This document shows positions 22,430 to 35,800 of a DNA stretch of 64,000 nt, piece by piece (position 1 is the stretch's first letter; each line of letters begins with the position of its first letter). The position numbers were made by a program, and so were the translations under genes. This DNA is from Bugulina stolonifera (lineage: Eukaryota > Bryozoa > Gymnolaemata > Cheilostomatida > Bugulidae). The DNA lies in NCBI GenBank assembly GCA_935421135.1, contig OW285197.1:5674850-5738849 (forward strand), in the 5' to 3' direction. Under the pieces are notes generated by a model. It saw nothing but the letters and a program-made list of their open reading frames with translations, made no database searches and was not told where the DNA came from.

Positions 22430-23855
22430 AATCAGCCTGAGTCTGAAGTTTAGGTCACGAAGACACTTAATAGGTAGTGTTGTATACTTTTGCCCTCACA
22501 TGGCAGACATCTTGTTGCGCAATGATAGCTAGTCAAGTGAAGACAATAGAATTTGCCCTCACTTGGCTAGCTATCACTGTTAAATGTTGTTATAAGCACA
22601 TCTCTGTTACCGTGATACAACTGCTTGTTTCACATATGAAAGAAAATATCTTGAATTTCAACTGTTTACATACAATGTGCAGTGTAGGTAAATGGCTGAA
22701 ATGATCTACAAAATCTACTTGCATTAGGGTAGTTCTCCATTTTTTGCTATTATAGTAGGCCAAAATTATGTTGTTGATCATTCTGCAAGCCACATATAAA
22801 ACTACTGTATTTGCTCATGGACTATTCCTTGTTCTTGGCAGTATAAATACATGACTGTAGTTAATTTAATCAGTTTTGTATCAGTGGTTTGGAAAAAACA
22901 AGCCCAGGTAGTATTGATGAGGCCAAAGAAATATCACTGAGTCTGAAGCCAAATCAACCTACATTTGTATATTGCAACAAAGCCTATTTGCTAGGGGCTA
23001 CTTGATGTGTACAATCTGGATTACAATAGTGTTGTTGAAGCTCCATTATTGGTTGGCAACTACAATGAAGATGATAATGACAGTAACCGGGATTGAAACA
23101 ATGAAGTCATGAGGTCGTAGCAACAACGTCATGATATTAATAATAACTTAACATGCGCTCCATGTAAACAAATTTTACTTAATTATTTTCTCATTGTTGC
23201 GTTTGAAGCACCTCTCATGTGAAGAATCAGTCCTAGTAAACTGCTCATCTAACACATACTACTGTACGAATAGTTTGCTTCTTTTTGTAAAATTAGCCAT
23301 ACCTTAAGCACAGCCATTAGCAAAGTACAATTTAAGTCACAAATACATAGCGCAGTACTCTCCAGTAAGCGCAGCACAGTGACTTACATATATATACATG
23401 TAGTAGAACAGCTTTACTTGTATCTGAAGTTGCCATGAGCTAGCACAGTTCAGTTTGTATTGCTGATGATCTACCAGCAGAATTATATTGGGCCTTACTC
23501 AATTAACACGTGTATATGACAGAAAAGAGACATTGTTGGATTCATGTAACACATCGTTATATTTTCTGTAGTAGAGTACAGTATAATGTAAATGGCATAT
23601 AATATAGTGAGTCGATCAAACTTTATCGTCTCAGAGGTACTCGATTGCTCAGTGGTTATGCAATGTTTTTGTGGTACTAAATGTTATGCAGTCGAGAATG
23701 ACGCTTTATTTACTTAACAGAACTTGAATGCAAAGATATCGATATTGGCTCAGTATTTCGTAAACTGCTTGAATAATCAAGTTAAAGTTAGAAGATAATA
23801 CATTGTAGATGATAATGATATGCCAGTAAGGATAAGGTGTGTGTGAATAAGGTTA
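22430..23855. other. Interval downstream of P4 without a gene
   Basis: A short inverted repeat (arms GATAGCTAGTCAAGTG and CACTTGGCTAGCTATC, 22527-22575) is present. A minus-strand AATAAA at about 23706 could be the poly(A) signal of P4. Nothing else is recognisable. Confidence 0.4.
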
Positions 23856-26800
23856 CTACACAAAATAGCCAGCACATGCTTCACTATTTGCGTCGATTTC
23901 ATTTTCTACTGTGACTTTGATATACCGTCCCCTTACACCAGAGCCGCAGTCAAAGGTTACAGTTTCTCTCCGTGAGGGTCTGTCTACTGTATTGCATAAC
24001 AATTCAGGTCCACCAACTTGTTCGGCCACAGTCGCTTTTAGGATACGTAGATCTTTGGCTACATTTTTTTAAAAATAATTCATTGTAAATGCCATCATGA
24101 GGCTAATTATACAGTGCATGTATCAGTAATGATTAATTCTGAGAAACTTTTCCAATTACCCTTGACCTCTGAGTGTCCACATATTAGGCGTATTCGGATA
24201 TTGCACCGTGCAAGCCTTCAAATAGCAATCTGCGGCAATTACAATATATTTTATTTGATAATATAGCACTAGCTATAACTCTAGGTTAGGCGTGCCTAAT
24301 AATAATATTTATTGTGAACAAGGGGAAGCCCTTTCAAATCAAGCATTAATCATGCCTGAACACTCAAGTTGTATTCGGATAGTTAGAGCAGTCTATATGA
24401 ACCAGTACAGTTTTTTAATTAAGTCTATTGTCACAAAAGAATATTATTAAGGCAAAAAATAGATTCTAGCAATTATGTAGCCTTCTAAAAACTTACCACA
24501 TTTATCCCTTCTATACTCTCTCTTCATAAGATGTATTTTGGCGACATTGTAGCTGGCACGAAGATCTCGTGTATAATATTGCGTCACTGTCTGCAAAATG
24601 AGCAACACATTAAATGACATAGATAAGAATGAAATCATTGCTTCACATTTAATATTTGAATCATGTTGACAGATGGATCAAGTTTTTTATAATAAGTCAG
24701 AATTAGATAAGATTTTGCAACCAACAGGTAATGTCTACCTGCTCTTGCTAGACAAGGAAAAGATCAAAATTGGTGGACCTATTGAGCATTACTTGGGTAT
24801 CACATTGATGTCACTTGGGAAATATTTTGGTATTACTTGGGTGTTGCATGAGTATTACTTGGGTATTACTTGGGTATTACTTGGTTATTACTTGGGTATT
24901 ACTTGGTGATTACTTGGTGATTACTTGGGTATTACAATGCACTCAAACAATGTTTGTAAACTTCTAAATGTGGATCAAATGCAGTCAATAAGTTAAATTT
25001 TAGGTATTAAAAGCTCATGCACTTCTAAATAAGCACAAAAATCTGTTCAAATACTGTAAGAAAAACCACAATCAGAGCATCTCTACCTGTATGCTTTGAA
25101 CCATATAATTGAAATGTTAGAAATAATGTATTGTTGTATTATTAGTGCAACAGTTTTCTTAGGTTAAAGGAATTTAATTTTAGTTTAGAAGCATCACATG
25201 TCTTTGTAAAATGGGTACAGTTTGAAATAACTCCCACAGGCACCAAATATACATGTAATGGAAAATACTAAATACTGGCTTACATTATTAGGACCTGGAG
25301 CAGTTCTTTTAACATCATATCCCAATCCAAAAGTGTAACCTAAAATCATAAACATTTGCTAACAGCCAAAATTGCACTGATGTGTGAATACTACTTAATT
25401 TACAATGCTGCACCACTGTAAATTCACATTGATTAACCATACATTCATACTAACTATCACCAAACAGTGCGACCCCAAAGACTGTCGTTAAGAAAATAAT
25501 CGCGCAGTTTGATAAAATAAGTGTGTTTCGCGATTTACTAACATCACGATACTCTGAGATGCAGGGTATGGACTACAATGTACAATGCTGACTTCGTAGA
25601 CTAATCAGCAATCTACTAATATTAATATGAAGTCTGGGTGTGGTACATACCAAGATGTGGATTACAGAAGGCAATCGGAAACTTTGTAGTCGTTGGCCTG
25701 TGATCTACAGAATGCAACATGCCATTGAATATTAATACAAAGCAATGAGACAGTTATTCATTGAAATAAACACACATAGTACATTAAATATACATGTAAT
25801 TACATTATGTGATCACAGAGAAATGTGAAGAATATTTATATATACAACATATACATGCACATATAAAATAATATTGTATGTGTACAAACCAGGTGGGCTT
25901 GTTGAGCTGACATGTGCAGTACTTTCTGCTGCCGGGGTACTCAGTGCTACAAAAAGGTAAACAGTGTAGCCTGATTAATTATAGGTGAAGCTGGGCTTTC
26001 ACTGAGTACTGAGTACCCTAAAAATGTTCATGCCAACTTGAAATGACAAGATATTATTTATTGAAATAAACACGCATGGTATACACGTAAAAAATATATG
26101 ATTGGATATTAGAAATGTTGATCACAGAGAAATGTGAAGATTATTTATACATGTATAATATACAACATGCATGCACATATAGAATAACATTGTATGTGTA
26201 CAAACCAGGTGGGCTTGTTGAGCTGGAATGTACAGTACTTTCTGCTGCCGGGGTACTCAGTGCTACAAAAAGGTAAACAGTGTGACTTTCACTGGGTACT
26301 GAGTACTTTAAAAATGTTCATGCCAACATAAACTGACGAGATATCAGTAGTATAGTCAGTGCACTTCTAGACAGACACGCACTCATTGACCCCTGTTTTC
26401 AACCAATCACAAGCCGGTATTTCCGATTTCAACCAATCACAGAAGAGCACAAAAATTTTGCACACGACCTTGCCAAGGTCACCCCAAAATCCCCCCTTCT
26501 GATTGGTCGAAAAAACATTTGCACACTTGACCCCGAACCCGGCCACGACCCCTTCCCTCCCTCCTTCCCGCCCTCCTCCCCCTCCCCCACCTCCCACTCC
26601 TCCCCCACTCCCCGCCACCGCCCTCGTCCCGTCCGCGCCACCGCCGTCGCCGCCGCCGCCACCGCCGCCCTCACCGCCGCCGTCGCCGCCACCACCACCG
26701 CCCTCACCACCGCCGCCGCCACCGCCCCCCACCACCGCCACCACCGCCACCGCCGCCACCGCCGCCACCACCACCGCCGCCGCCGCCACCGCCGCCGTCG

Positions 26801-29800
26801 CCATCACCGTCATCACCGCCACCCCTCCTCCGCCGCCGCCCACCCTCCCCCCGCAACCCCCACTCACCCGAACGACCGATCGTTTGAGGCGGTCAAGCCG
26901 CGTCCGCCCACGTTGCGTGCGGCGCCGACCGTACACGTGGAGGCGACGCCGGTGCCCCGTATCCACCGGGCCAAGCGACTAGGCAGCGGCCCGCCGCTTC
27001 TCCCGAGCCCTCCACTCGAAAAGCTTGTGATCTAAACGAGCGAATTCGGCTGCGCTTCGCCTACGGCTCTCATTAGCGATAAGAAGAAGTACTACGGAAG
27101 GCTTGGTTTCAGCGATAAGAAGAAGTACTACGGAAGGTTTGGTTTATGATGCGCATTGCATTGTTAATAAAGAAATGTGTAAAGTCTTGGCTATAAATAT
27201 ACTGATGGGAAGAAGGGTTGTTTCTATGATATACATTGTATTGACAACAAAGAACCGTGTGCATGTGTTAAGTCAGCATATATAATACATTAAATAAACT
27301 TTTCGCAATGGTGACAATAGAATGAATAAAAGATTGTGTACACGTGTTAAAACACAATTGAAAGAATAAAAGACACATATTTAAAAGAGTATGTCATATC
27401 TGTTATTAGCAAGGAAGTCTGTGTGCATGTGTTAAGACAGTGTATATTATACATTAGATAAACTTTTCACAATAGTAGCAATAGAATAAATAAAAGGTTG
27501 TGTGCATGTGTTAAGTCAGCATTATGTAATATATTAAATAAACTTTTCACAATAGTAGCAATAGAATAAATAAAAGATTGAGTGTATGTGTTAAGTCAGC
27601 ATTATGTAATACATTAAATACACTTTTTACAACACTAGCAATAGAATGAATAAAAAAGCTACATATGTAAAGGAGTATGTCATAGCTATTGTTAGCAAGA
27701 AAAGTCTGTGTACATGTGTTAAGGGCAGCATATATAATACATTAAATAAACTTTTCACAATAGTAGCAATAGAATAAATAAAGATTGTGTACACATGTTG
27801 AAATATCATTATAATATGATTTAAACACAATTGAAAGAATAAAAGACACATATGTAAAGGAGTATGTCATAGCTATTATAGCAAGAGACAGCTGTGTGCA
27901 TGTGTTAAGTCAGCACATATAATACATTAAATAAACTTTTTACAATAGTAGCAATAGAATGTATAAAAGGATGTGTATAAGTGTTAGAATACCATTATAT
28001 AATAATTTAAAAAAATAATTTTAAAAAATCCTCACTGATTTGCTATCACATAAAAGTAAATGCAGAGGGAATGAGACACTATAGAGAGAGAGTGGGAGAA
28101 AGAGAGTGGGAGAAAAAAGAAAAAAACTAAAGAAAGATGATTAGAGCTTTTCTTCACTGACTCGAAGGTAAGCTTCAGCTTGTGCTATTACCTCTCTGTG
28201 ATACCCATTCTTCTTGAGATGAAAAATGGCAGAGCGGTAATACTCAACTGCTCCAGAGAAAAAAGATGGGGGGAGTCTGCTTCGGTCAACTAGTTCACTG
28301 ACAGTCTCCTCTTCTATGGAGGTAATAGTGGTGGGGGTATTAAGATTGAGTTCAGACGAACAAGAAGGAGATTGCGAGCTAAGTAGCTCTCTTCCAAAAG
28401 AAAGAGAGGGTGAAGCTAAAGAAAAGGAAGAAGTGGTAGTAGTAGAAGTAGTAATAAAAGTAGGTATTGAAAGACTAGTAATTGTATTATTAGATCTTCC
28501 AAGAGAAAAAGAGGGTGAATCTAAGAAAAAGAGTGGAGCAGGTGAAGAGGTGGGAGTAGAAGTAGGTATCGAAACAGTTGTAACTGTATCATCAGATCTT
28601 TCAGGAGAATGAGAGGGTGAATGTGAAGAAAAGAGTGGGGGAAAAGAAGCAGTAGAAGGAGCGGTAGTAATGGTAGTAGTAATAGTAGTAGTTGTAAGAA
28701 AAGAAGTAGAGGTGGTAATGTCTCCATTAGTAAGAGAGTTACTGATGGAAGAAGCATCTGAATCAAAATGATGGTGAGAAGGGAGAGGAAATTGTGAAGA
28801 GCACACCCCAGACTTTACAGATCTTTCAGGAGAATGAGAGGGTGAATGTGAAGAAAAGAGTGGAGGAAAAGAAGTAGTAGAAGGAGTAGTAGTAATAGTA
28901 GTAGTTGTAAGAGAAGAAGTAGAGATGGTAATGTCTCCATTAGTAAGAGAGTTACTGATGGAAGAAGCATCTGAATCAAAATGATGGTGAGAAGGGAGAG
29001 GAAATTGTGAAGAGCACACCCCAGACTTTAAAGAGAATGGAGTAGTAGACATCCCCTTAAAGAAGGGAGGGTATACTACCCCACCAACAGTTGTTGGAGT
29101 GTATGCGGGGATGAGTATTTTGGAAGGTGGAGAGTGACCAGTGACCCTTTGCAAAAAGGATATGGTCTTTTTTAATGAATAGATATCGGTTAGAAAGCGT
29201 GTGTTGAATGAGATGTGTCGGTGACAGGGCTTTCCATCAATATGATGATTAGATGGAAAGTTGTAGTGTCTATTCATCCCCTCATCATCTACTGTTATGT
29301 GATAGCAAAAACAGATTCGGAGCAAAAAATGTTGTTGAATGTGGACACCTCGTCGGTGCCCAACATTCTTATTGCATAAAAAGCAGGGGCCGTCCGATTC
29401 AAATGGCTTTGTTAGTGACATCTCCAGTCTTCTTTTTGTCTCATCACTAACAAAGACATAGAATCTTAGACCCCCCTTACATATCGACTTTGCTCTGAGT
29501 CCTAAAAAAGAAAGAAAATAACAAGAATAAGTGAGAGAGAACATATGACTTACTTGTAAATCAGAAAAAAAAAAAAAGATTCTAAATATACAAATAGATA
29601 CTAGATCATTCTTACCTATCTCGAACCCATCTACTCCCCCACATTCTTCAAATAACGCAATTTCTTCTTCCCCTAGTTCTGTTTCTTTTTCATTCTATAA
29701 TGTAAATAAAATGTGCAGAGACTAATTAACAAACTACATTAACATAGTTATTTGTAATATATGATTTTTGAGGAATTTGATAAAAAAACTAGCACTCTAA

Positions 29801-32800
29801 GTACTAAGCAAGTCTACTAAAGCCTGTCTATTTACTCACATAAAGAGAAATACATCATTAACATAAGAAAACCAGTTGTAATTTATGTTATATTTTTTCA
29901 CATAAGAAAAGAAAAAAAGTGTCTTATTGATAAAAATAATACATAAGAAAGAAAGTGCAATACTTATAATAAAAATATCACTAATCTTTAACATCTTAGA
30001 CATGGTAAGAGACTTATAGAATTAGAGAAAATCATACTATGGCTAATTAACATCTGGTTTTAAAAAGGAAGTAGTCTCTTTTGACATTCTAGACATGGTA
30101 AGAGGCTTATAGTATAAAAAAGTACATCATCATTATGTGTAACTAACATGTACTTCTGAAGAAATGTCAGTAATCTCCTTTGACATCTTAGAAACCCAAC
30201 ACCATAGTGGATTGAAGGTGTAATGCATGTGTGAACAAATAAGATAATAGACTAACCATTTCTGGAGATGGGATTCTTTTCCTCGAGATTCGTCTTCTGT
30301 CTTCCGAATCGTACGTAATCATATACTTCATACCTTTCTTTGATGTTTTAATTTTTCTTATATATTTCTTTCTTTGATATTTAGATGTAGAAGCCTGTAA
30401 GTATATGTAGAGTAATAAACATATACCAAAGCATGAGTCAAGTAGATGGAACTACTAATGCAACATAGTTACTAAAGAAAGAAACACTACAGTGGTATAA
30501 CCACTTATAATAAAGTTTCTAAGCTCTGGTCACACTGATTGTAGTATAGACAGAGCAGATCTCTACACACATGCTCTCATGTTGAGAATCAAAACAGTTT
30601 AATATATAAGCTTACAAAGTTTTTAAGCCCTGGACATACCAAAGGAGAATTATACCACTACTAAAATATAATTAGCCCCAATGTTAACTCAAATGAGTAA
30701 GTTCATATTAAAATACATATTAAAATAGCTAGGATGTACTAGTATAGCCAGTACAAGTGGTAATAAACTGTTTTGATACTTATTACACTACTAGTGGTAT
30801 AACTACTCATATTGAAAACAAATCTCACAACATATAAAGCTTCTAAGCTCCGGTCACACAAATTGTAGTATAGACAGATCAGATCTCTACATACTTGCTC
30901 TCATGTTGAGAATCAAAACAGTTTAATACATAAGCTTACAAAGTTTCTAAGCTCTGGTCATACCAAGGGAGTATTATATCACTACTAAAATAGAATTAGT
31001 CCCAATGTTAACTCAAATGAGTAAATTCATACTAAAATACATATTAAAATAAGTTTACTCACCATATTAATTGTTGAGTGATGTTTATTCAGAGAAATTA
31101 GTAAATATCCACAGAGTTGCAAGTCTTTACTAGGTGGTTGAGTGGTAATGATAAAAATCCTCTCTCACGCTTGCTTTTATGGAAATCTCTGTCCAATCAG
31201 AAGTGATTTGCCTTTTTTTAGTCTGATTTATTGCATCCCGATGTGATTCGATGTAACCCGATGTAACCCGATGTAACCCGATGTAACCCGATGTAACCCG
31301 ATGTAACCCGATGTAACCCGATGTAACCCGATGTAACCCGATGTGTTTTCGACCTCCCCCGATGTGTTTTCGACCTCCCCCGATGTGATTCGATGTGTCT
31401 CGATGTGTTTTCGACCTCCCCCGATGTGATTCGATGTGTCCCGATGTGTTTTCGACCTTCCCCGATGTGACCCGATGTAACCCGATGTAACCCGATGTAA
31501 CCCGATGTAACCCGATGTGTTTTTTACCTCCCCCGATGTGTTTTCGACTTCCCCCGATGTGATTCGATGTGTCTCGATGTGTTTTTGACCTTCCCCGATG
31601 TAACCCGATGTGTTTTTGACCTCCCCCGATGTGATTCGATGTGTCCCGATGTGTTTTCGACCTCCCCCGATGTGATTCGATGTGTTTTCGACCTCCCCCG
31701 ATGTGATTCGATGTGTTTTCGACCTCCCCCGATGTGATTCGATGTGTTTTCGACCTCCCCCGATGTGATTCGATGTGTCCCGATGTGTTTTCGACCTCCC
31801 CCGATGTGTTTTCGACCTCCCCCGATGTGATCCGATGTGTTTTCGACCTCCCCCAATGTGATTCGATGTGTTTTCGACCTCCCCCGATGTGATTCGATGT
31901 GTTTTCGACCTCCCCCGATGTGATTCGATGTGTCCCGATGTGTTTTCGACCTCCCCCGATGTGATTCGATGTGTCCCGATGTGTTTTCGACCTCCCCCGA
32001 TGTGATTCGATGTGTTTTCGACCTCCCCCGATGTGTTTTCGACCTCCCCCGATGTGATTTGATGTGTTTTCGACCTCCCCCGATGTGATTCGATGTGACC
32101 CGATGTGTTTTCGACCTCCCCCGATGTGATTCGATGTGTCCCGATGTGTTTTCGACCTCCCCCGATGTGTTTTCGACCTCCCCCGATGTGATTCGATGTG
32201 ACCCGATGTGTTTTCGACCTCCCCCGATGTGATTCGATGTGTCCCGATGTGTTTTCGACCTCCCCCGATGTGTTTTCGACCTCCCCCGATGTGATTCGAT
32301 GTGTTTTCGACCTCCCCCGATGTGTTTTCGACCTCCCCCGATGTGATTCGATGTGCTTTCGACCTCCCCCGATGTGATTCGATGTGTCCCGATGTGTTTT
32401 CGACCTCCCCCGATGTGATTCGATGTGTCCCGATGTGTTTTCGACCTCCCCCGATGTGATTCGATGTGTCCCGATGTGTTTTCGACCTCCCCCGATGTGT
32501 TTTCGACCTTTCCCGATGTGTTTCGATGTTTCCCTATGTGTTTTCGATCTTTCCCGATGTGATTCGATGCACTCTGATGTGTTTCCAATGCACTCCAATG
32601 TATATGCTGTTAGCCAATCAGCTTTATTTGTATCTTTTTATTCACTATATAAAGAGAGGTGGAAACAGTAGTTTAGTTAACTCTTTCTAGCTCCAGTCTG
32701 TTCTTAATAAAAATTAAAGAAGGTTAGCACACAAATAGCATGGAAAGTGGATATGGATCAAGCGAGTATAGCAACAAGCTAATGACTCCTATAAACCAAG

Positions 32801-35800
32801 AGCTGATGAAGGTAACAGTGGAAAGATGTACAGAACAAAGCAAGTATGAGAATAAAGACTTATTTGAGGGGGTGTCTGAGCTCTTTCTCCAAAAAAGCTT
32901 ACCTCTAGACTGGCAGAAATGGGATCCTTTAACCGATATTCGTAATAAGCTTAGCACACAGTTACTAGAAGAAATTCGTTCTATCTTTTGGGAGCAAGAT
33001 GGAAAGGATGAAGAGTTGTAAGTTATACATACTTCCAACTATTTTTTTTTTTTTTTTTGTTTAGTATTGTCTTTTATGATCAAAATAAAATATGATAGAC
33101 AAATTTCCCATATAACTACCTCTCAACTATGTGAAAAACAAATATCATGCTAAATGATGTAGTGAGGTACTAGAAGCAGCCCGAGATAGAGATGAGAGAG
33201 CCGTTGCACTCGCGGTATTTGTTGCGAGGAGTCACAAACAACTGAATACAAAGAATGCGAATCGGCAGACGTTACTTCACCTAACTGTACAGTCTTATTG
33301 TTCGGATTCACTAATTCGCCTCATCATCACAAGGGGAGCGGATGGAGCAATAGCCGATGCTTGGGGTTAGTGTTTTATAGCACCAATGTTTGCATGCATT
33401 GCTTGTTAAAAAATAAAGTGTTGCAAAACTTGTAACAATTTGGTACTTATCTATATTGCTAATGTTTATTTGGAAGGTGACACCCCCCTTCACATTGCTG
33501 CACGTCTGGGTAGAGCTAAGGTTATTCATGCTCTAACCACAAGTTTGACCAGAGCAGAAGTAAAGCATCCATACTTCAGAGTTCCTTACAAATCACTTCC
33601 CCAAGACAATGTACAGAGCTACAATCATGATGGAAGGAGTGTAGTCCACCTCATGGTTGAAACAGCGCATAGCAGCAAGCATAGAGAGGCACTAAAGGTA
33701 CTAAAAAAAAATACTCGGGCTGACTTAGATATGAGGGTAAGTGAATACATTACAGTGGAATAAAAGTAGAGTAGATCGAATTGATAAGTTAAATGGGGAG
33801 TTTAATTCTATTCTCTTGTTTGATATTATAGCGAATGGGAGATGGATACGCCCCATCTCACATTGCCATAGAGAATGAAGACTACGAATGTCTACATACA
33901 TGTCTAAGATTGGGAGCTGATTCTGAAGTTCGTAACTACAAAAGTGAAACCCCTCAACAACTAGCTCACCTCTACAAATCAGCAGATATGGTAAGGGACC
34001 AACAACATAAAGAAGTATAGGTTTCTTGCTTTGCCCACCTTGAGTGATATTCGTCTGAGTAAAAACTAAAATCATCTTGTAGGTAAGACTGTGTCAAGAG
34101 TTTGGAGCTGGAGCATATCAATTAGAGTATGCTGAGACCGAAGTCGTAAACATTATAGCTCCTACGACTTCTGATGAAGATGAGTAATAAGTACCTAAAC
34201 TCCTCTTTTATTTATTCTATTGCTACTATTGTGAAAAGTTTATTTAATATATTACATAATGCTGACTTAACACATGCACACAACCTTTTATTTATTCTAT
34301 TGCTACTATTGTGAAAAGTTTATCTAATGTATAATATACACTGTCTTAACACATGCACACAGACTTTCTTGCTAATAATAGATATGACATACTCTTTTAA
34401 ATATGTGTCTTTTATTCTTTCAATTGTGTTTTAACACAGGCGAAGCGCAGCCGAATTCGCTCGTTTAGATCACAAGCTTTTCGAGTGGAGGGCTCGGGAG
34501 AAGCGGCGGGCTGCTGCCTAGTCGCTTGGCCTGGTGGATACGGGGCACCGGCGTCGCCTCCACGTGTACGGTCGGCGCCGCACGCAACGTGGGCGGACGC
34601 GGCTTGACCGCCTCAAACGATCGGTCGTTCGGGTGAGTGGGGGTTGCGGGGGGAGGGTGGGCGGCGGCGGAGGAGGGGTGGCGGTGATGACGGTGATGGC
34701 GACGGCGGCGACGGCGGCGGTGGCGGCGGCGGCGGTGGTGGTGGCGGCGGTGGCGGCGGTGGCGGTGGTGGGGGGGCGGTGGCGGCGGCGGTGGTGAGGG
34801 CGGTGGTGGCGGCGGCGACGGCGGCGGTGAGGGCGGCGGTGGCGGCGGCGGCGACGGCGGTGGCACGGACGGGACGAGGGCGGTGGCGGGGAGTGGGGGA
34901 GGAGTGGGAGGTGGGGGAGGGGGAGGAGGGCGGGAAGGAGGGAGGGAAGGGGTCGTGGCCGGGTTCGGGGTCAAGTGTGCAAATGTTTTTTCGACCAATC
35001 AGAAGGGGGGATTTTGGGGTGACCTTGGCAAGGTCGTGTGCAAAATTTTTGTGCTCTTCTGTGATTGGTTGAAATCGGAAATACCGGCTTGTGATTGGTT
35101 GAAAACAGGGGTCAATGAGTGCGTGTCTGTCTAGAAGTGCACTGACTATACTACTGATATCATTCATTGAAATAAACATGCAGGGTATATTTCAATGTTT
35201 GTGTACGAACCAGGTGGGTTGTTTGAGTTGGAATCTACACATAAAACACCTTCTGCTGCCTGGACAAACAATGCTACAAAAGAGTAAACAGTGTAGCCTG
35301 ATTAATTATAGGTGAAGCTGGGCTTTCACTGTGTACTGAGTACCCTAAAAATGTTCATGCCAACTTGAAATGACAAGATATTATTCATTGAAATAAACAC
35401 ACAACCATGGTATTTGAAATATATTTGAAATAACACATGTATCATATGCATTAATTTATCACAAAGGTAGCAGAAAAATACATTGTATCTACAAAATGGA
35501 TATATCTATAACAATGTTTGTGTACAAACCAGATGGATTGTTTGAGTTGAAATCTACACCTACACATAAAATACTTTCTGCTGCCTGGACACCCATTGCT
35601 ACAAAAGAGTAAACAATATGGCCTGATTAATTATAGGTAAAGCTGGGCTTTCACTGTATACTGAGTACCCTAAAAATTGTCATGCCAACTTGAAATGACA
35701 AGATATTATTTATTGAAATAAACACGCATGGTATACACGTAAAAAATATATGATTGGATATCAGAAATGTTGATCACAGAGAAATGTGAAGATTATTTAT

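Larger units (their letters stand above)
26340..35161. mobile_element. 8.8-kb element with long terminal inverted repeats carrying two genes
   Basis: The element spans 26346-35155 and begins AGTAGTATAGTCAGTGCAC, with the inverted complement at the right end. It is flanked by GATATC at 26340-26345 and 35156-35161. The paralogous intron at 35915-36046 keeps one GATATC (35992-35997) with no insertion. Removing the element and one GATATC gives a 132-bp intron, exactly that length. Six-bp duplications, long inverted repeats and AG...CT ends are features of Polinton/Maverick elements, but no DNA polymerase B, integrase, ATPase or capsid gene is visible. So it would be a non-autonomous or derived form, or another class. 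Contents: an IkB-like gene, a Cys/His protein gene, a satellite, and tandem repeats inside the left end. Confidence 0.85.

Noticed and set aside
26367..26982. Poly-Pro and poly-Gly frames of 97-199 codons in the terminal repeat (and the mirror set at 34465-35179)
   Set aside because: They follow from (CCN)n/(GGN)n composition, are open in several frames on both strands, and have no recognisable domain.
28141..29544. Reading the 467-codon frame as a single-exon gene starting at 29544
   Set aside because: An acceptor at 29502-29503 joins in phase to upstream exons at 29616-29694 and 30257-30394 and an ATG exon at 31063-31065, giving a better-supported longer protein.
31250..31340. Telomere-like repeat (units contain TAACCC)
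   Set aside because: The period is 10 bp (GATGTAACCC), not the 6 bp of animal telomeres, and it is part of the satellite.
31228..32598. 456- and 354-codon minus-strand open frames
   Set aside because: They are translations of the 10/21-bp satellite. Parallel frames are open, the sequence is purely repetitive and there is no independent gene evidence.
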